Shown here: piece by piece, positions 15,061 to 26,487 of the stretch | Layout: each line of letters starts with the position of its first letter | How positions within the stretch are numbered: the stretch's first letter is position 1 | NCBI GenBank assembly: GCA_030490835.1 | Contig: CM059973.1 | Coordinates: 50,720,008-50,784,007 of the forward strand | Length of the DNA: 64,000 bases | Direction: 5' to 3' | Source of the DNA: Annona cherimola | Lineage: Eukaryota; Streptophyta; Magnoliopsida; Magnoliales; Annonaceae | Position numbers and translations under genes: made by a program | Notes under the pieces: generated by a model | The model's database searches: none | What the model saw: only the letters and a program-made list of their open reading frames with translations | Told to the model about the DNA's origin: nothing

Positions 15061-15784
15061 GTCCATCACAAGCACGTGCCAATCACAGATAAATCTGAAA
15101 ATAAAAGGAAGTTTTACTCGGTATGCCATTAGCATGGGAATTGGAAATCGCTTTGTTCGTGTCATTGAACATAATGCCCTATTCCTTTGATAAGAGCTTT
15201 TAAAAAACTAGGAAAAAATTTTAAAAAAGAAAGATTAATATCATAGTGGTATATTTTTATTAATATTACACTGCATTTTTCAACTCATATATTACAATGA
15301 AGCTCAAGAGTATGGGAGACCAATTGCTCCCATTGACTATAGAGACTTAACTGCTATGCCATCATCACAAACATTCGAGCTTGGACACCGTTACCAACCA
15401 AACGTTGCTAGATTGGCAATATAATAGTGCTATTGGTTAAGGATAAAGAGAACAAGTATAATCACTAGGTTGCGTTGGCTTAAAAATACATGTTTCTGTA
15501 TAGTTTATAAAGGTTGCTTAGATTGATTCACAAATACATTAAAATATAACGATACTTTATAAAATCATTTACTAGCATTGGAACCGTGTTTTATACTGTA
15601 TGACGCAATAGATAACTTAAATTTTTTAGATGAGAGTGATATGTAGACTAAACTTGGTTTCCTAGTTAAAATAAATGGTTTTAATAAAACATGAGCCCAT
15701 TTAAGTATTGTTAGTATATGAGTTTAGTAAATATTAAAAAAATATGGATTAGAAAGGCTACGCTTCTATATATCTAGATTATAT
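15061..15784. other. AT-rich intergenic sequence with a family G fragment
   Basis: No coding signal. About 15500-15620 resembles the middle of family G (ATACATTAAAATATAACGATAC...), which recurs at 15955-16060, so it is probably a truncated extra copy. Confidence 0.4.
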
Positions 15785-16192
15785 AAAAGTAATTTCTTAT
15801 AACTCTTTTTATTTTTAAGGTGTTAACGATATTCAAAATTCAATTTATTCATTGCATTTAATATCATTCACTTAATTACGAAACTAAGTTTCATCCAAAT
15901 TAAATATGTGCATACGTCATATTTGTTTAAAAATAAATTTCTTTGTATCTAAATTAGGGAAAATATTTATATTAATTCACATATATATTAGAATATAATA
16001 ATACTTTATAGAACTACGTGTCTATACGACAATGATATTTTAGATAGTTTAGATGTTAAAAATACTATTTAAAAATTAATATTTAGTATTAAATTATTTT
16101 ATTTTGCTGATTTTATATAATTATGGATGTGACTCATATATAGTGATACTAAATAAATAAAAAAGATTTTATTATAATATAAATAATAGTAA

Positions 16193-16939
16193 AGATATGT
16201 TTGAAAAGTGATAAAATTTTCGGATGAAAAGTTGAACAAAGTTAAATAGATATGTTAGTTGTACATGTAATTATATAAAAATTAGGAGTGTTAACAGATC
16301 GGGTTGAATGAGTTAGAGCCTAGACTCAATCCTAATCCATTTAAAATATCTGAACACTAATTCGTTTATTAACTCATTTGAAAAATCTCAATCTTAACCC
16401 ATTTAATAAATGAGTTGGCGGGTTATTAACGGGTTGTATAGCAAACGACCTCAAGGCCTACGCTCTGACAAATGATGATCTTGCAGAGAGAGACAATAGG
16501 GTATTTTCGGCGCAAAGGAAATAAAAATAGGATAGTAACGAGAAAATAGAATTAGGACAGTAGTGAAAAAATAAAAATTAGGTGGCAGGAGGAGACTTAG
16601 CATGGAAAATAATAAAGGAATTTACATATATATAAACTTTAATGAGTTAAATGAGTTAAATAAGTCGAATGGGTTAAATGAGTTACTAAGTGGGCTACTA
16701 AACGAATTGACGAATTATAAAATCTCAACTCTAATCTGTTTATTAAATTAAATAGTTAAATAGGTTGGCAGATCATAATTCATTTATTTAAAAATCTCAA
16801 TCCAAATCCATTTATAAATGGATTGGACAAATTGGTTGACTATGACTGTATGAAAATGTTTAAAAATGATTAAAAATATGGTATTTATGAAAAGTAAAAA
16901 GTTTTTATTTGAAAAATTTTGTAGTGTACAAAGATGCCG
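16193..16939 (-). mobile_element. Tourist-like MITE, copy 3, with an internal insertion
   Basis: TAA on both sides (16190-16192, 16940-16942). Left part holds TTTGAAAAGTGATAAAATTTT and GTTAAATAGATATGTTAG; right part holds GATTAAAAATATGG and AAAGTTTTTATTTGAAAA, in the order of the other copies. The middle is interrupted by 16283-16849. Confidence 0.7.
16283..16849. mobile_element. Non-autonomous hAT-like element
   Basis: 567 bp. Flanks are ATAAAAAT and ATGAAAAT, an 8-bp duplication with one mismatch. The left end TAGGAGTGTTAACAGATCGG resembles the hAT end at 52238 (TAGGGGTGTAAATCGGGTCG). The right end is diverged. The interior is made of repeated GAGTTAAATGAGTTAAAT-type words and AATCCATTT motifs, with no coding frame. 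Confidence 0.55.
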
Positions 16940-17008
16940 TAAATATAATAAATGAAACAAATTTTACATCACTCATTAAGATATTGAACATACACATTAC
17001 ATAAAAGG

Positions 17009-17367
17009 GATTTCATAGTAGTAATAGCCCAGGTTAGATTTCTCATCCAATCATCACAATTGAACCCTCCATTTATTATCGCCCGCAAAAGTTGGACTAA
17101 AAGGCAAAAGTAGGAAAATCGATCATTTGTTTATTTGCGCGCATTTGTAAGTGTGTCACATCCCACCCGTTGGCTTGTTGACACTATATTTCAATTATCA
17201 TATCAATCATCGATCGAGCAAGCCATAGGCTATTCTTGGATAGAAGTTTGGTTGTGATTGAATCGAGTAGTTGTTATCGCATCTAGATCCAGTTCATCAA
17301 TCTTAAACACATTTCTATTCTGGTTCATATAAACACAACCTGTCTTAGGGTTTTGATGCCTCTCCTT
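17009..17367. other. Intergenic sequence
   Basis: No coding frame, terminal motif or clear repeat found. It is interrupted on the right by the solo copia LTR. Confidence 0.4.
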
Positions 17368-19146
17368 TGTTGGTCCCGAGTTGATGGCTAAACCCAAGAG
17401 GGGAGGGGTGAATTGGGTTCTTTAAAAAAAATCTTCTTTGGTAAATCAAAAACTCTTAACCCCTTGAAAATTTAATCCCCTTTGAAAGCAAATGGAGAGC
17501 AAATAAGATAAAGCAGTAAAAATAAATAGAACACAAGATTTATAGTGGTTCGGGCAAACCTTCCCTACTCCACTCTTCCAAGCTCACACTCCGTTGTGAC
17601 TTGGGTTCCACTATGTATTCCTCGAATACATTTAGAGTCACCGCTCTCTTCTAGATTCCAGCTCTAGGGGGCATAAACAAACACTTACACAAGTAGGTGA
17701 TGAGTCTCACTTCAATCACACCCTACTTTGCATACACTTGATCTTAGCTACCCAAGCTAAATCAAGATTTATACAACAAGACTTTGAAAAAGAAAAGCTA
17801 CACTTTACAATGATGCGTAGACAAATTTGAGCTCGAGGAAGAATTCAGAAGCAGCTTGGATGATTCTCGATGAAGCAGCTTGCAACCTGAAGCTCTCTTC
17901 TTCCTTAGAATGTATATGGACCACTCAAAAATGGAGAAAAGCAAATAGGATTCCTCTCTAGCACTTCTTTTCTCTCTTTGGACTTTGTAGAGTATATAGT
18001 AGTGTCTTGTAATGTTCTTGTGTGTATTCACGTTCATTTGAGGGTCCTTATATAGATTGAGGAGAATATGAACGTTGTAGAAGTGGTTGGCGCGTAATAA
18101 ATGAACTCCAACGTTCAAAAATTCGAACGTTATTTTCCAAGTCGAAGATGGAGTCGACTTGGCCTGCGACTTGGCTTCCAAGTCGCACCTGGAGTCGACC
18201 TCGTGTGCGACTCCAGTTCTTCAGATTTCCAAGTCCGAGTCTTGGGTCGACTTGGCTTTCAGACTTCAACTCAAGTCGATCCTGGAGTCGACTTGGGTTG
18301 CGACTTGGCGTGGTTTTTTGCAAAAACGCCTTGATCCTCACTTGATTTGCTTCTAACTTGCTTGTCTTTCTTCCTCTTGTGCTTTTAAGTGTTGAGTGGC
18401 TCTTCTTATGTGTAGATCTTGTGGTTTATGAAGATCTTGGCCTTGATCTTCTTGAATTGGCTTGAACCTTGCAAAATTGGTCTTCATGACTTGGGTATTG
18501 CTTCATTTGGAATAAGCTTGAAGATTAGCTTTGGACTTGATAGACTTGATTTGAACTTTGAACATGAATCTTAGCTTTGATCTTCAAGAAACTTCAGTTG
18601 CTTTTTGAGAATGGACTTTGCATCTTATTTGGATTTGATAAAGTCTAAATGGATCCTTGGAATAAGCTTGAAACTTCAATCTTCAAGTCTGAACTCCTCA
18701 AGTCGAAGTTGGAGTCGACATTGTCTGCGACTTCGCCCAAGTCGCACCTGGAGTCGACTTCGCCTGCGACTTCGCCATGTCCATTTCCATATTTTCAACT
18801 CTGGACACTTTTTGACGTTTGAAGTCGATGCTGGAGTCGACTTCGTCTGAGACTTGGCTTCCCAAGTCGCACGTGGAGTCGACTTGGCCTGCGACTTCAC
18901 TTGCTTGTTTTCTATTTTCAATGCTATCCACCTTTTGCCATTTGAAGTCGCTTGTGAAGTCGACTTAGGTATCGACTTCACCCCAAGTCGAAGTCCAAGT
19001 CGACTTGGTAATCGACTTGACTTCTTTGCTTTCCTTAAACACTTGGTAAACTCATTAGTACACTTTATATACTCAAATTAGTCTTTGTTAATCATCAAAA
19101 CTTATGCTTTGGTCAATTTGTTTTGTTTTGAACATTGTTTCCAACA
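17368..19146 (-). mobile_element. Solo Ty1/copia LTR
   Basis: 1,779 bp between perfect 5-bp TSDs TCCTT (17363-17367, 19147-19151). Plus strand runs TGTTGGTCCCGAG to GTTTCCAACA; by comparison with 49878-51537, whose PBS and gag are on the minus strand, the LTR is in minus orientation. TATATAAGG (minus) at 18054-18046 is the likely TATA box, and the AAGTCG/CGACTT array lies upstream of it. No PBS or coding sequence adjoins it, so it is a solo LTR left by LTR-LTR recombination. Confidence 0.9.
18136..19020 (-). repeat. AAGTCG/CGACTT palindrome array in copia U3
   Basis: Repeated units of the form AAGTCGCA-x-TGGAGTCGACTTGG-x-TGCGACTT, each centred on AGTCGACT. They occur in clusters separated by about 100-300 bp of ordinary sequence. 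All lie between the LTR start (19146) and the TATA box (18054-18046). The other copia LTRs have the same arrangement. Confidence 0.9.
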
Positions 19147-19437
19147 TCCTTTTCTTGAATGCCAAATGCAATTTCTTTGTTTTTTTGCTACCTTTATGTA
19201 GTGGCCCGCTGGCCATGACCTTGGACTGGCAGTCGCTATAGTAAAGATCCGATAGCATCTCTCTAGGATCTACCATAATTTCAAAAGCAAAGGACCTCAT
19301 GTATATAAAAACCCACTTGTGGCAATCCTAGATATCCACAACTAATTCATTAATTAAATATATGGTAGCAAATCTAATTAAACTACAATAATTTCCACCA
19401 TTTGCATCTTAGCGGTAGTAAAATACACATCTAAATT

Positions 19438-21024
19438 TGACACCCGATTGACTAGATATTCTCAATAACTAATCAATAGGTACTATACAACCTAAGAAAA
19501 ATTCGACAGCATCTCCTCATAACATAAGGAAGTGGTGTGGTAAAAATGACCTGTTATAAATAAATATCATAATTTCATTTCACAATATAGACCTTTAGCC
19601 CTACATTCACACAGTCACATGCGCATACAATAAAGACATCTATTTAGAAGGAAAATCATCATAACTCATCATTACATCACAGGTACGTCAAAAGATCACA
19701 TACATGTGTATACGTAGATTATAACTAGTTTAAAGTAACCACATACAAAATGTTTGTAACAGTTGGATCTAAATGTCTACATACGTTTGCATAAAAAGAA
19801 ATCCAAAATAACTAAAAATATAAATGCTAATCTAAATGTTTTCAGGGTTAGGTCCTCCTCCGGTCCCATCTCGAGGCTCCTCACCTAACCTATGATCTAA
19901 AGACAAAAGAACCATGTGAGTCTAAACAGACTCAGTGAGTAAATAACAGTTAACATAAAGTGAAAGAAATAAGACTTCGGATGCACACGTCATGACAATA
20001 TTAAAAAAATATTCTTAAATAACCATACAAGACATATGGGTCCAACACCCACATCCAAGATCGTATACATATATTCACATATAAACTAAAGATGACATAC
20101 AGTCCTTTCCTCATGTCAACCAAGAGCCATGAACAACTCTCTCCTCATGCCAACCAAGGTCCATGAACAATCTTTTACAATCATCCATCTTAGATAGCAC
20201 ATAATCTATAACACAAAAACAAATGTCAAAAACCACGCATACAATATTAGCAAAATTAACAAAGTTTACTTTAAATCTAGTATACCAATAGTCATACATG
20301 CATTTCCTCGAACACATGATGGATGCCAAAAGGGAAAACCTCTAGTCCCTTATCCTAGTTCAACCCACTCAACAAGTGTCATGTTCTAATCAAATAAGGA
20401 TTGCTAATGGTTCGTTTGTTGTACAAAGATTACATAGTAACATTCGATTTTTCCTCGAATCCTATTAACCATAAACTGTCACGAACCTGATGTTTAAAAC
20501 CACGAAATTGTTAGACACCATCCTTTCTCACCAACTATTTATCATGTTTAAGACGAGATTCCATCACTAATTTAATGAGAGGCGACATCTACTTACCTCG
20601 TTTGTGATTTCCTACAAAACAATAGCTTCAGACTCGGATCTTCCGGATCTCTAGCTTCCTTGGTATGAACCGACGATCTTCAAAGAGATTCAGAAGGGTT
20701 TATGGAAAGGCCAAGGGCTACCAAGGCTGGGAAGAAGGGAAGAAGGAAAGAGGAAGCGGAAGAAGAGGGGAGAGGAAGATGGGCGCGAATGAAACCTTAG
20801 TGCAACCCTTCTTGTAAATAAAATCTCATCGAGATGGGCCAGGCACGGGCTGGGCGCAAGCATGGACCGAGTCCAATCATGATTTCTGACTTGCTTTCCC
20901 ACCCATACGACTTAGTAAATTAAAAATTTCTCTGGGTGCGCTGCCCCCTTGACCCTCAAGACCTAACCGGGCAAGTCAAACCCCGTACATACTCTGCGAA
21001 GTAGAAGATAGTTATAGTGCCCCA
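19438..21024 (-). mobile_element. Solo LTR of type E, copy 2
   Basis: Reverse-oriented relative of 3654-5276. On the minus strand it starts TGGGGCACTATAACT, passes GTACGGGGTTTGACTTGCCC, a donor GAG/GTAAGTAGATG at about 20596, and the hairpin TGAGTCT-GTTT-AGACTCA (19917-19934), and ends GGGTGTCA. Flanks show no convincing TSD, and edges may be off by a few bases. The flanking 19147-19437 holds nothing I can identify. Confidence 0.65.
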
Positions 21025-24000
21025 AAGAATGTATCAATTATACCCCTAAATCAATACCGAACAAATCACATCATAATCAAGGGCTGCAACTACAGAAACA
21101 TGCAAGTGCAAAACTCATACTAATATCTGACATGCTTATGAATGGTGTCCCACACAACCCTATGTGCCAACATTATAACACATCCATGTATACACTACAC
21201 GTCCCCTAGATGCCATATCTACATATGTTCTGTACCACACTAAAATCATTAATTCCTAACAACATATTCATAAATTATCTCATGGATAGGGAAAAATTAT
21301 AATATATATATATAAATACCTGGTCCTCACACTACAATTTCCAAATACATTAATAAGACCTCAACAGGCCATACATCCATGAACCACATTTCGATATATA
21401 ATATATAACTCAATACTTATCATATAATACATGCACATGAATATCTCGCTTATAAATTAACCTCAAATACTTTAATACAAAACTATACAATTTATATCTA
21501 CCACAATCTACCTTAAGTTGGAATTAATATGACCTAACTTAGTTTCAGAGCTAGGTATTTACAATGTCGATCTTGCTAAAATATTGAAAACAAATACGTG
21601 AGTCGGGTAAACTTAGTAAGTAGGTGTGGTTGATAAAAGCAGTGACAAATTCATGCTAAACTAATCATGTATATCATGCCATCACATACAATGGAAACAG
21701 TTGGCTCTCACTAGCCCCCACACAATTATGTCATGCTACAAACACATATAAAACAAACCCTGTGTCTATCGAGGGCTATGAACAATCCTATTCTTATGTT
21801 AATAAAGGGTCATGAACAATCCTATGTAAACCATGTATATGCATCACTTATGCCATATGCGTCATTATCATACTAAAATCATGCCTCCTGCATATTTCAA
21901 ACCATGTACCATCGGTCTATCAAAACTATTCACAAACACATAGCTAATAATACCAATCCATTTTCAAAGGGCGTAGCCCTAATTCATCATGTCAATATTT
22001 GACATACAAAAGTTCACACCAAACCATCCTGAAATTCATCCAAATACACAACCCAGTCAATTCATTATAAATTCTAACAAACATCTAATTATATTCTCAA
22101 GCACAAAGTTTAAGCCCCATTTCAATTCATACAACCTATATTTATCAAGCTCATCACAACTTTTATTCCAAATAATTCAACTATACACATCTATTCTTAT
22201 ATAATTTCTAGGCAAAAAGCCTCACTTGAGCACTTCAACAGACATCTCATAGGCAACATATGAAAATCAAACTAAACTCACTCAAAATTCATAGGATTCC
22301 ACCCCAATATATAATAATATCATACAAAACTATTTTTAAACATTTCCATTTCATCCTTTACATGCATCTCTATTAAATTCCAATAAACATCTAACAATAT
22401 TCTCAAACACAAAGTTCAGATCCCATTTCAATTCATATAACCCACATCCATCAAGCCCATTGCAAGTTCCAATTCAAATGAGTCGGTATCATATATGATC
22501 TCAAGCATTTGTAACACATTATTCACATCATTAAGGTTCTACACATTCATTCATATATGGTTTCTAAGCATTAAGCCTCACTTGGGCATTTCTACAAACA
22601 CCTTCTAAGCAACATACGAAAAATCAAACTAAACTCACGCAAAATTTATAGCATTCCACCCAACATAATAATATCATGCAAAACCACTTCTAAACACTTC
22701 TATTTCATTCTTTACATGTATTTCCATCAAAACTCCCAATTTCTAACCTCCCTATAATCTTTACACAAGCTCCATCTCTCAACAATTCTCCAATTCACAA
22801 AAACAAACACGGTGCCCTCAAAAAATCACAAAAATAACATTATTCTAGCCCAAATCCATGCTTTGATTCAAAAGAAAATAACTTACCTCAATTTCAATTT
22901 ATCCCAAGATCTCTAAAGCTCTATGCTATCCCCTTGATCCAAGAAGTTTCCTTGATATAAAAACAATATGAATCTAAACACTTTTGAGTGGTTTTTTATG
23001 AAGTTAGAGAATTAGGGTCATGAAGAGGAAGAAGAGAAAGAAATGGCATAAAATGGGAGGGTTTGGACCCCTCCCACATTTAAAATAGCAAGGGACACGA
23101 CCTGGGCTGTGTGGTCATGGTTTGGGCCGCATAGGCCCATAAATGGCCTGTTTTCTGCTATGTTATACTATTTTGGCCATAACTTTCTCTAGACAACTCC
23201 GATTGAGACGATTCTTTTTGCATTGAATTTGTAACTTCAAGTAAAAATTTCAGGTCAAAATTCCATCACCATAAAATTTGGCATGCATTTTACTACATAA
23301 CTTGACCGACAACTTTCACCTGTCACAATATAAGTGGTCATAACATATCAAAATATTCCCAACACCAAATCAATTACTCACACGCATTTCTTATCATCAT
23401 AATATCACATTTATATCATGTATTTGCTCAAAATATGTTTTATACAAAATTTTATCCGTTAACTCAACTCTTTAGCCGTTTTGCGTCTATAACGAGTCTT
23501 ATTTGCCCAAATTATATATATCACCTCTAATGACTTCAAAATTATTTCTCACACATCACATACAAATTTATCATCTTATACATACTAGAAGCCTCATGTT
23601 CAATGTCGTTTCCAAAATTTTTGCACATTAAGTTCATTTCTTATTGAATTTTCATTATTAACCTCAAATGTCTTAATTCTCAAAGTCATTATCTTAATTT
23701 CATTGACAAGTATCATGAGTACATTTCTATCATATATAGAGTTATTCTCATGCAAATCATGACACTCATTAATGATCCTATGTCATTTTCATTATTACAA
23801 TTCTTTTAGGTTTAACTATACTACTAGGCCCGTTTTCATCATTCATCCAAATCTACCATTCAAATCTTACCCACATCCATCCATATCCATTCCAAATATG
23901 CTAGGCATCTCACCTATGCCTAAACATATTTCAAAATGAATCAACTCTACGTAATGCTCTTTTTTTAGGTTCAAAATCCACATGAGAATCAAAATCTCAA

Positions 24001-24035
24001 ACATTCATCATTTAATCAAATTAAGGGTTCTTACA
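21025..24035 (-). mobile_element. Diverged gypsy-type LTR (type F)
   Basis: On the minus strand it starts TGTAAGAACCC at 24035. It has a GGCC-rich stretch reading like GGGCCTATGCGGCCC (around 23120), a purine-rich leader, a donor GAG/GTAAG at about 22886, diverged 34-bp repeat units (21770-21835) and a decayed version of the TGAGT hairpin (about 21600). The low edge is not defined; 21025-21130 may be its end or flanking DNA. Confidence 0.5.
22066..22745 (-). repeat. Two-unit tandem duplication inside LTR F
   Basis: 22066-22420 and 22378-22745 share the same series of words: AAACATCTAA, ATATTCTCAA(G/A)CACAAAGTT, CCCATTTCAATTCATA, AAGCCTCACTTG(A/G)GCA, AATCAAACTAAACTCAC, ATTCCACCC. The period is about 310-355 bp, with clear divergence, so it is older than the LTR's other repeats. 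Confidence 0.7.
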
Positions 24036-24935
24036 AGTCCAAAACAACGTAAGGAACATATGAAACTATATTGGGCTTTCACCAAACCATTTATTAAAAT
24101 TCATCCTTCCAGACCTCACTAACTAAAATTTTTTTAACACATTTGCTATAATTCGCACAATCTTTCACATATTCAAGTCATTAATTCATCAAAATCTTAT
24201 TATCATGTGTATTCTCATACTATATTATATACATCATCATCATTTACATAGTTATTTATGAGAATTATTTGTACCATCTTCGCTTATGCCTTTGATGAAA
24301 TTATTCTCTACCTTTTTGAGGCTGCCTCTTTTCTGCCTTTCCTTTCGCTCTTTTTTTCAGTGCTCATGGCAATGACGAGTGTGAACACATTTTCATCAAA
24401 CACTGATTTTTTTGTTGATGATTTCCATGTCAATATCCCTAAGCTGCAAGTGGATTTATTTTTTAAAATTTCTCTGAAGGCAATCAATTAGAGTCTCTGA
24501 TGCGCTTATTTTCCGTAGCATATTCAACACCTTCTGTTGCCGAGAAGGAGATCGAGCTAAGATTTTGACAGGGGGTTGCAGATTTTTTTGCCTCTTGTAT
24601 TTGGATGCTTGGACATTTTTTTCTAAAATACATAACTCAATGGATTGATAATTGAAAAGAATTTTCAATCTTTTTTTTCATCATCTTTAAAATTTTTAAA
24701 TATTTTTATATTTTCACTAATAAACAGTTGTTTTTGCAATTATTTCATCACTTGGAGTGACACATTAACGTTGCCTTCCTATTTTTTTATTAGTATTTAT
24801 ACAATGTGATGACTGAATATTACGATAACGCACATTCACAACCCTTATACTATGAAGGAAATATTTTAATAAACACCCTATACTAAGGAAAACTTTTAAA
24901 ATCCATAATCAAGGGGGAAATTATAAGACCCTATT
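24036..24935. other. AT-rich intergenic sequence
   Basis: No recognisable gene. An open stretch at 24258-24491 (plus) and its antisense at 24456-24668 show no domain or splice context. Nothing else stands out. Confidence 0.3.
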
Positions 24936-25070
24936 TCAGGGGGACTTTTTTTTTGGTTAAAAACTCCACCAAGGGGAGGAAGGGGACTTGAATCCCACAC
25001 CCATTGCTAAGAAGACCACTACTCTAGTGCAAGTGGTGTCATATGATAGTGGTAAAATTGATTTTTTGTG
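24936..25070 (-). mobile_element. SINE-like, tRNA-derived element
   Basis: On the minus strand an A-box-like TAGAGTAGTGG is followed about 30 bases later by GGATTCAAGTCCC, close to the tRNA B box GGTTCRANTCC. An A-rich run follows the body (the T run at about 24950 on the plus strand). Spacing is that of a pol III promoter. It is too diverged to fold as a tRNA, so a tRNA-derived SINE fragment is the best reading. Confidence 0.4.
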
Positions 25071-25109
25071 AAATGGTTCCTATGTATGTGACCTAGTGAG
25101 ATTGTGGAT

Positions 25110-26487
25110 TGGCCACTTTTGACGAAAATTATATAAATTCATGTGCAAATTATTAAAAATGCTCAGATCCATTAATGAACTCTATATAATCATTTACATA
25201 TTAGTGATATTTTAGATGTTTAGAGGTTGAAAATATTAATTTTAAATTGATATTTGTCATTAAATTATTATTATTATTATTATTATTATTTTCTAAATTT
25301 GTAGGTGGGTCTCACACAAAGTAATATCATATAAATCATTAAAGATATTTGCACTTATACCTATAATTTTTTAAATAATTACGTTTATGCATATGCTTGA
25401 AAATTGAGTAATATTCAGATGTAGCGCATTTGCACCATAATTATGGTGTAGATGCTTCAAAATGGGCCCCACATGATCATAAAATTATAACATAATCCGC
25501 CCATTGTATTTGGAATGATGTATTCTATTACCATACCAATTTTTCATCTCAATCGGATACATGTATCGACCCCATTTGAAAATGGTATAAATTTAACGTA
25601 ATAAAATAGTTGGATATAAATAACAACTTTAAAATAGTTTTTTCAACATGTAATTATATATTGATAAATAATTGTACAAAGTATCAATATATTTAAGTAC
25701 CAGATAACTTCTCTTTAAAATTTATTACAAATATATGTATGATTTTTAAAAATATTTGCAATTATGCTTATAATAAGTATGATTTTTTTAAATATTAGAA
25801 TGCTTTTGATAAATCTAAATCATTAATTATTTTTACTAATATAAATTTAATTAATATATCAAAAATGGCTCTGCATCTATATAATTTTTTACATTGAAAC
25901 AATTTCATGAAATGATATTGCTTATTGATGAAAATTTTAATTTATTCACTGTATTCACAAGTTTCATTTAGATCAAATATATGCACGGTTTACATTTGTT
26001 ATAATATACATATATATATCTAAAAATTAAGAAAATCGCTTAGATTTATTAACATATAAATTAGAATATAATAATACTTTATTCATATAGTAATGATATT
26101 TTAGATGATTAAGTGATTAAGTTTCATACAAATCAAATATGTGCATGGGTTATATTTGTTGAAAAATAAATATGTGCATCAAAAAATTAAGAAAAATGCT
26201 TAGATTCACTGACATATATATCAGAATATAATACTACTTTATTCATATAGTAACAATATTTTAGATGATTTAGATGTTGAAAATATTATTTTAAAATTGA
26301 TATTCAGCATTAAATTATTTTATTATATTAATTTTGCACATTTATAGATGAGACTCATATATAGTTATGATAAATAAGTGAAAAGGTTTCCATTATAATA
26401 TATATATATTATAATAGATGAAGGAAATTGTTCATCAATCAATCGCCAAGATCTTAAAAATAAAAAGGTTACATAAAAGAGAGATTT
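25110..26487 (+). mobile_element. Family G fragments, copies 3 and 4
   Basis: 25110-25350 and about 25880-26487 both match family G (TTTTAGATG(A/T)TTAGA, AAATTGATATT, GTCATTAAATTATT, GAGACTCATATATAG). In the second copy a 165-bp block is duplicated (26020-26110 and 26185-26275). It ends with a GGTTACATAAAAGAG terminus where the solo LTR at 26488 is inserted. 25350-25880 between them is AT-rich without clear features. Confidence 0.5.
25265..25293 (+). repeat. (TTA)n microsatellite
   Basis: About nine consecutive TTA units inside the family G fragment. Confidence 0.95.

Larger units (their letters stand above)
15785..17008 (+). mobile_element. Family G element, copy 2, split by a MITE
   Basis: 15785-16192 and 16940-17008 together match 31341-31828: TAACTC near the start, TTCATCCAAATTAAATATGTGC, TAGAATATAATAATAC, ATATTTTAGAT-GTTTAGATGTT, then ACATCA(C/A)TCA and ATTACATAAAAGGG at the end. 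The Tourist MITE at 16193-16939 is inserted into it. No coding capacity. Confidence 0.6.

Noticed and set aside
18048..18341. Open frames rich in Arg/Ser across the copia LTR
   Set aside because: They arise from the AAGTCG repeats, which are open in several frames on both strands.
18136..19020. Regularly spaced AAGTCG repeats that could look like a CRISPR array
   Set aside because: Units are palindromic, irregularly spaced, lack unique spacers and lie within LTRs of a plant retrotransposon.
20690..20902. Open frame with a Ser/Pro/Phe-rich product
   Set aside because: It lies in the leader of LTR E2 and is the complement of a purine-rich stretch; no domain or conserved frame in the sister LTR.
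24258..24668. Open frames on both strands that could be a gene fragment
   Set aside because: No recognised domain, no splice sites and AT-rich low-information composition.
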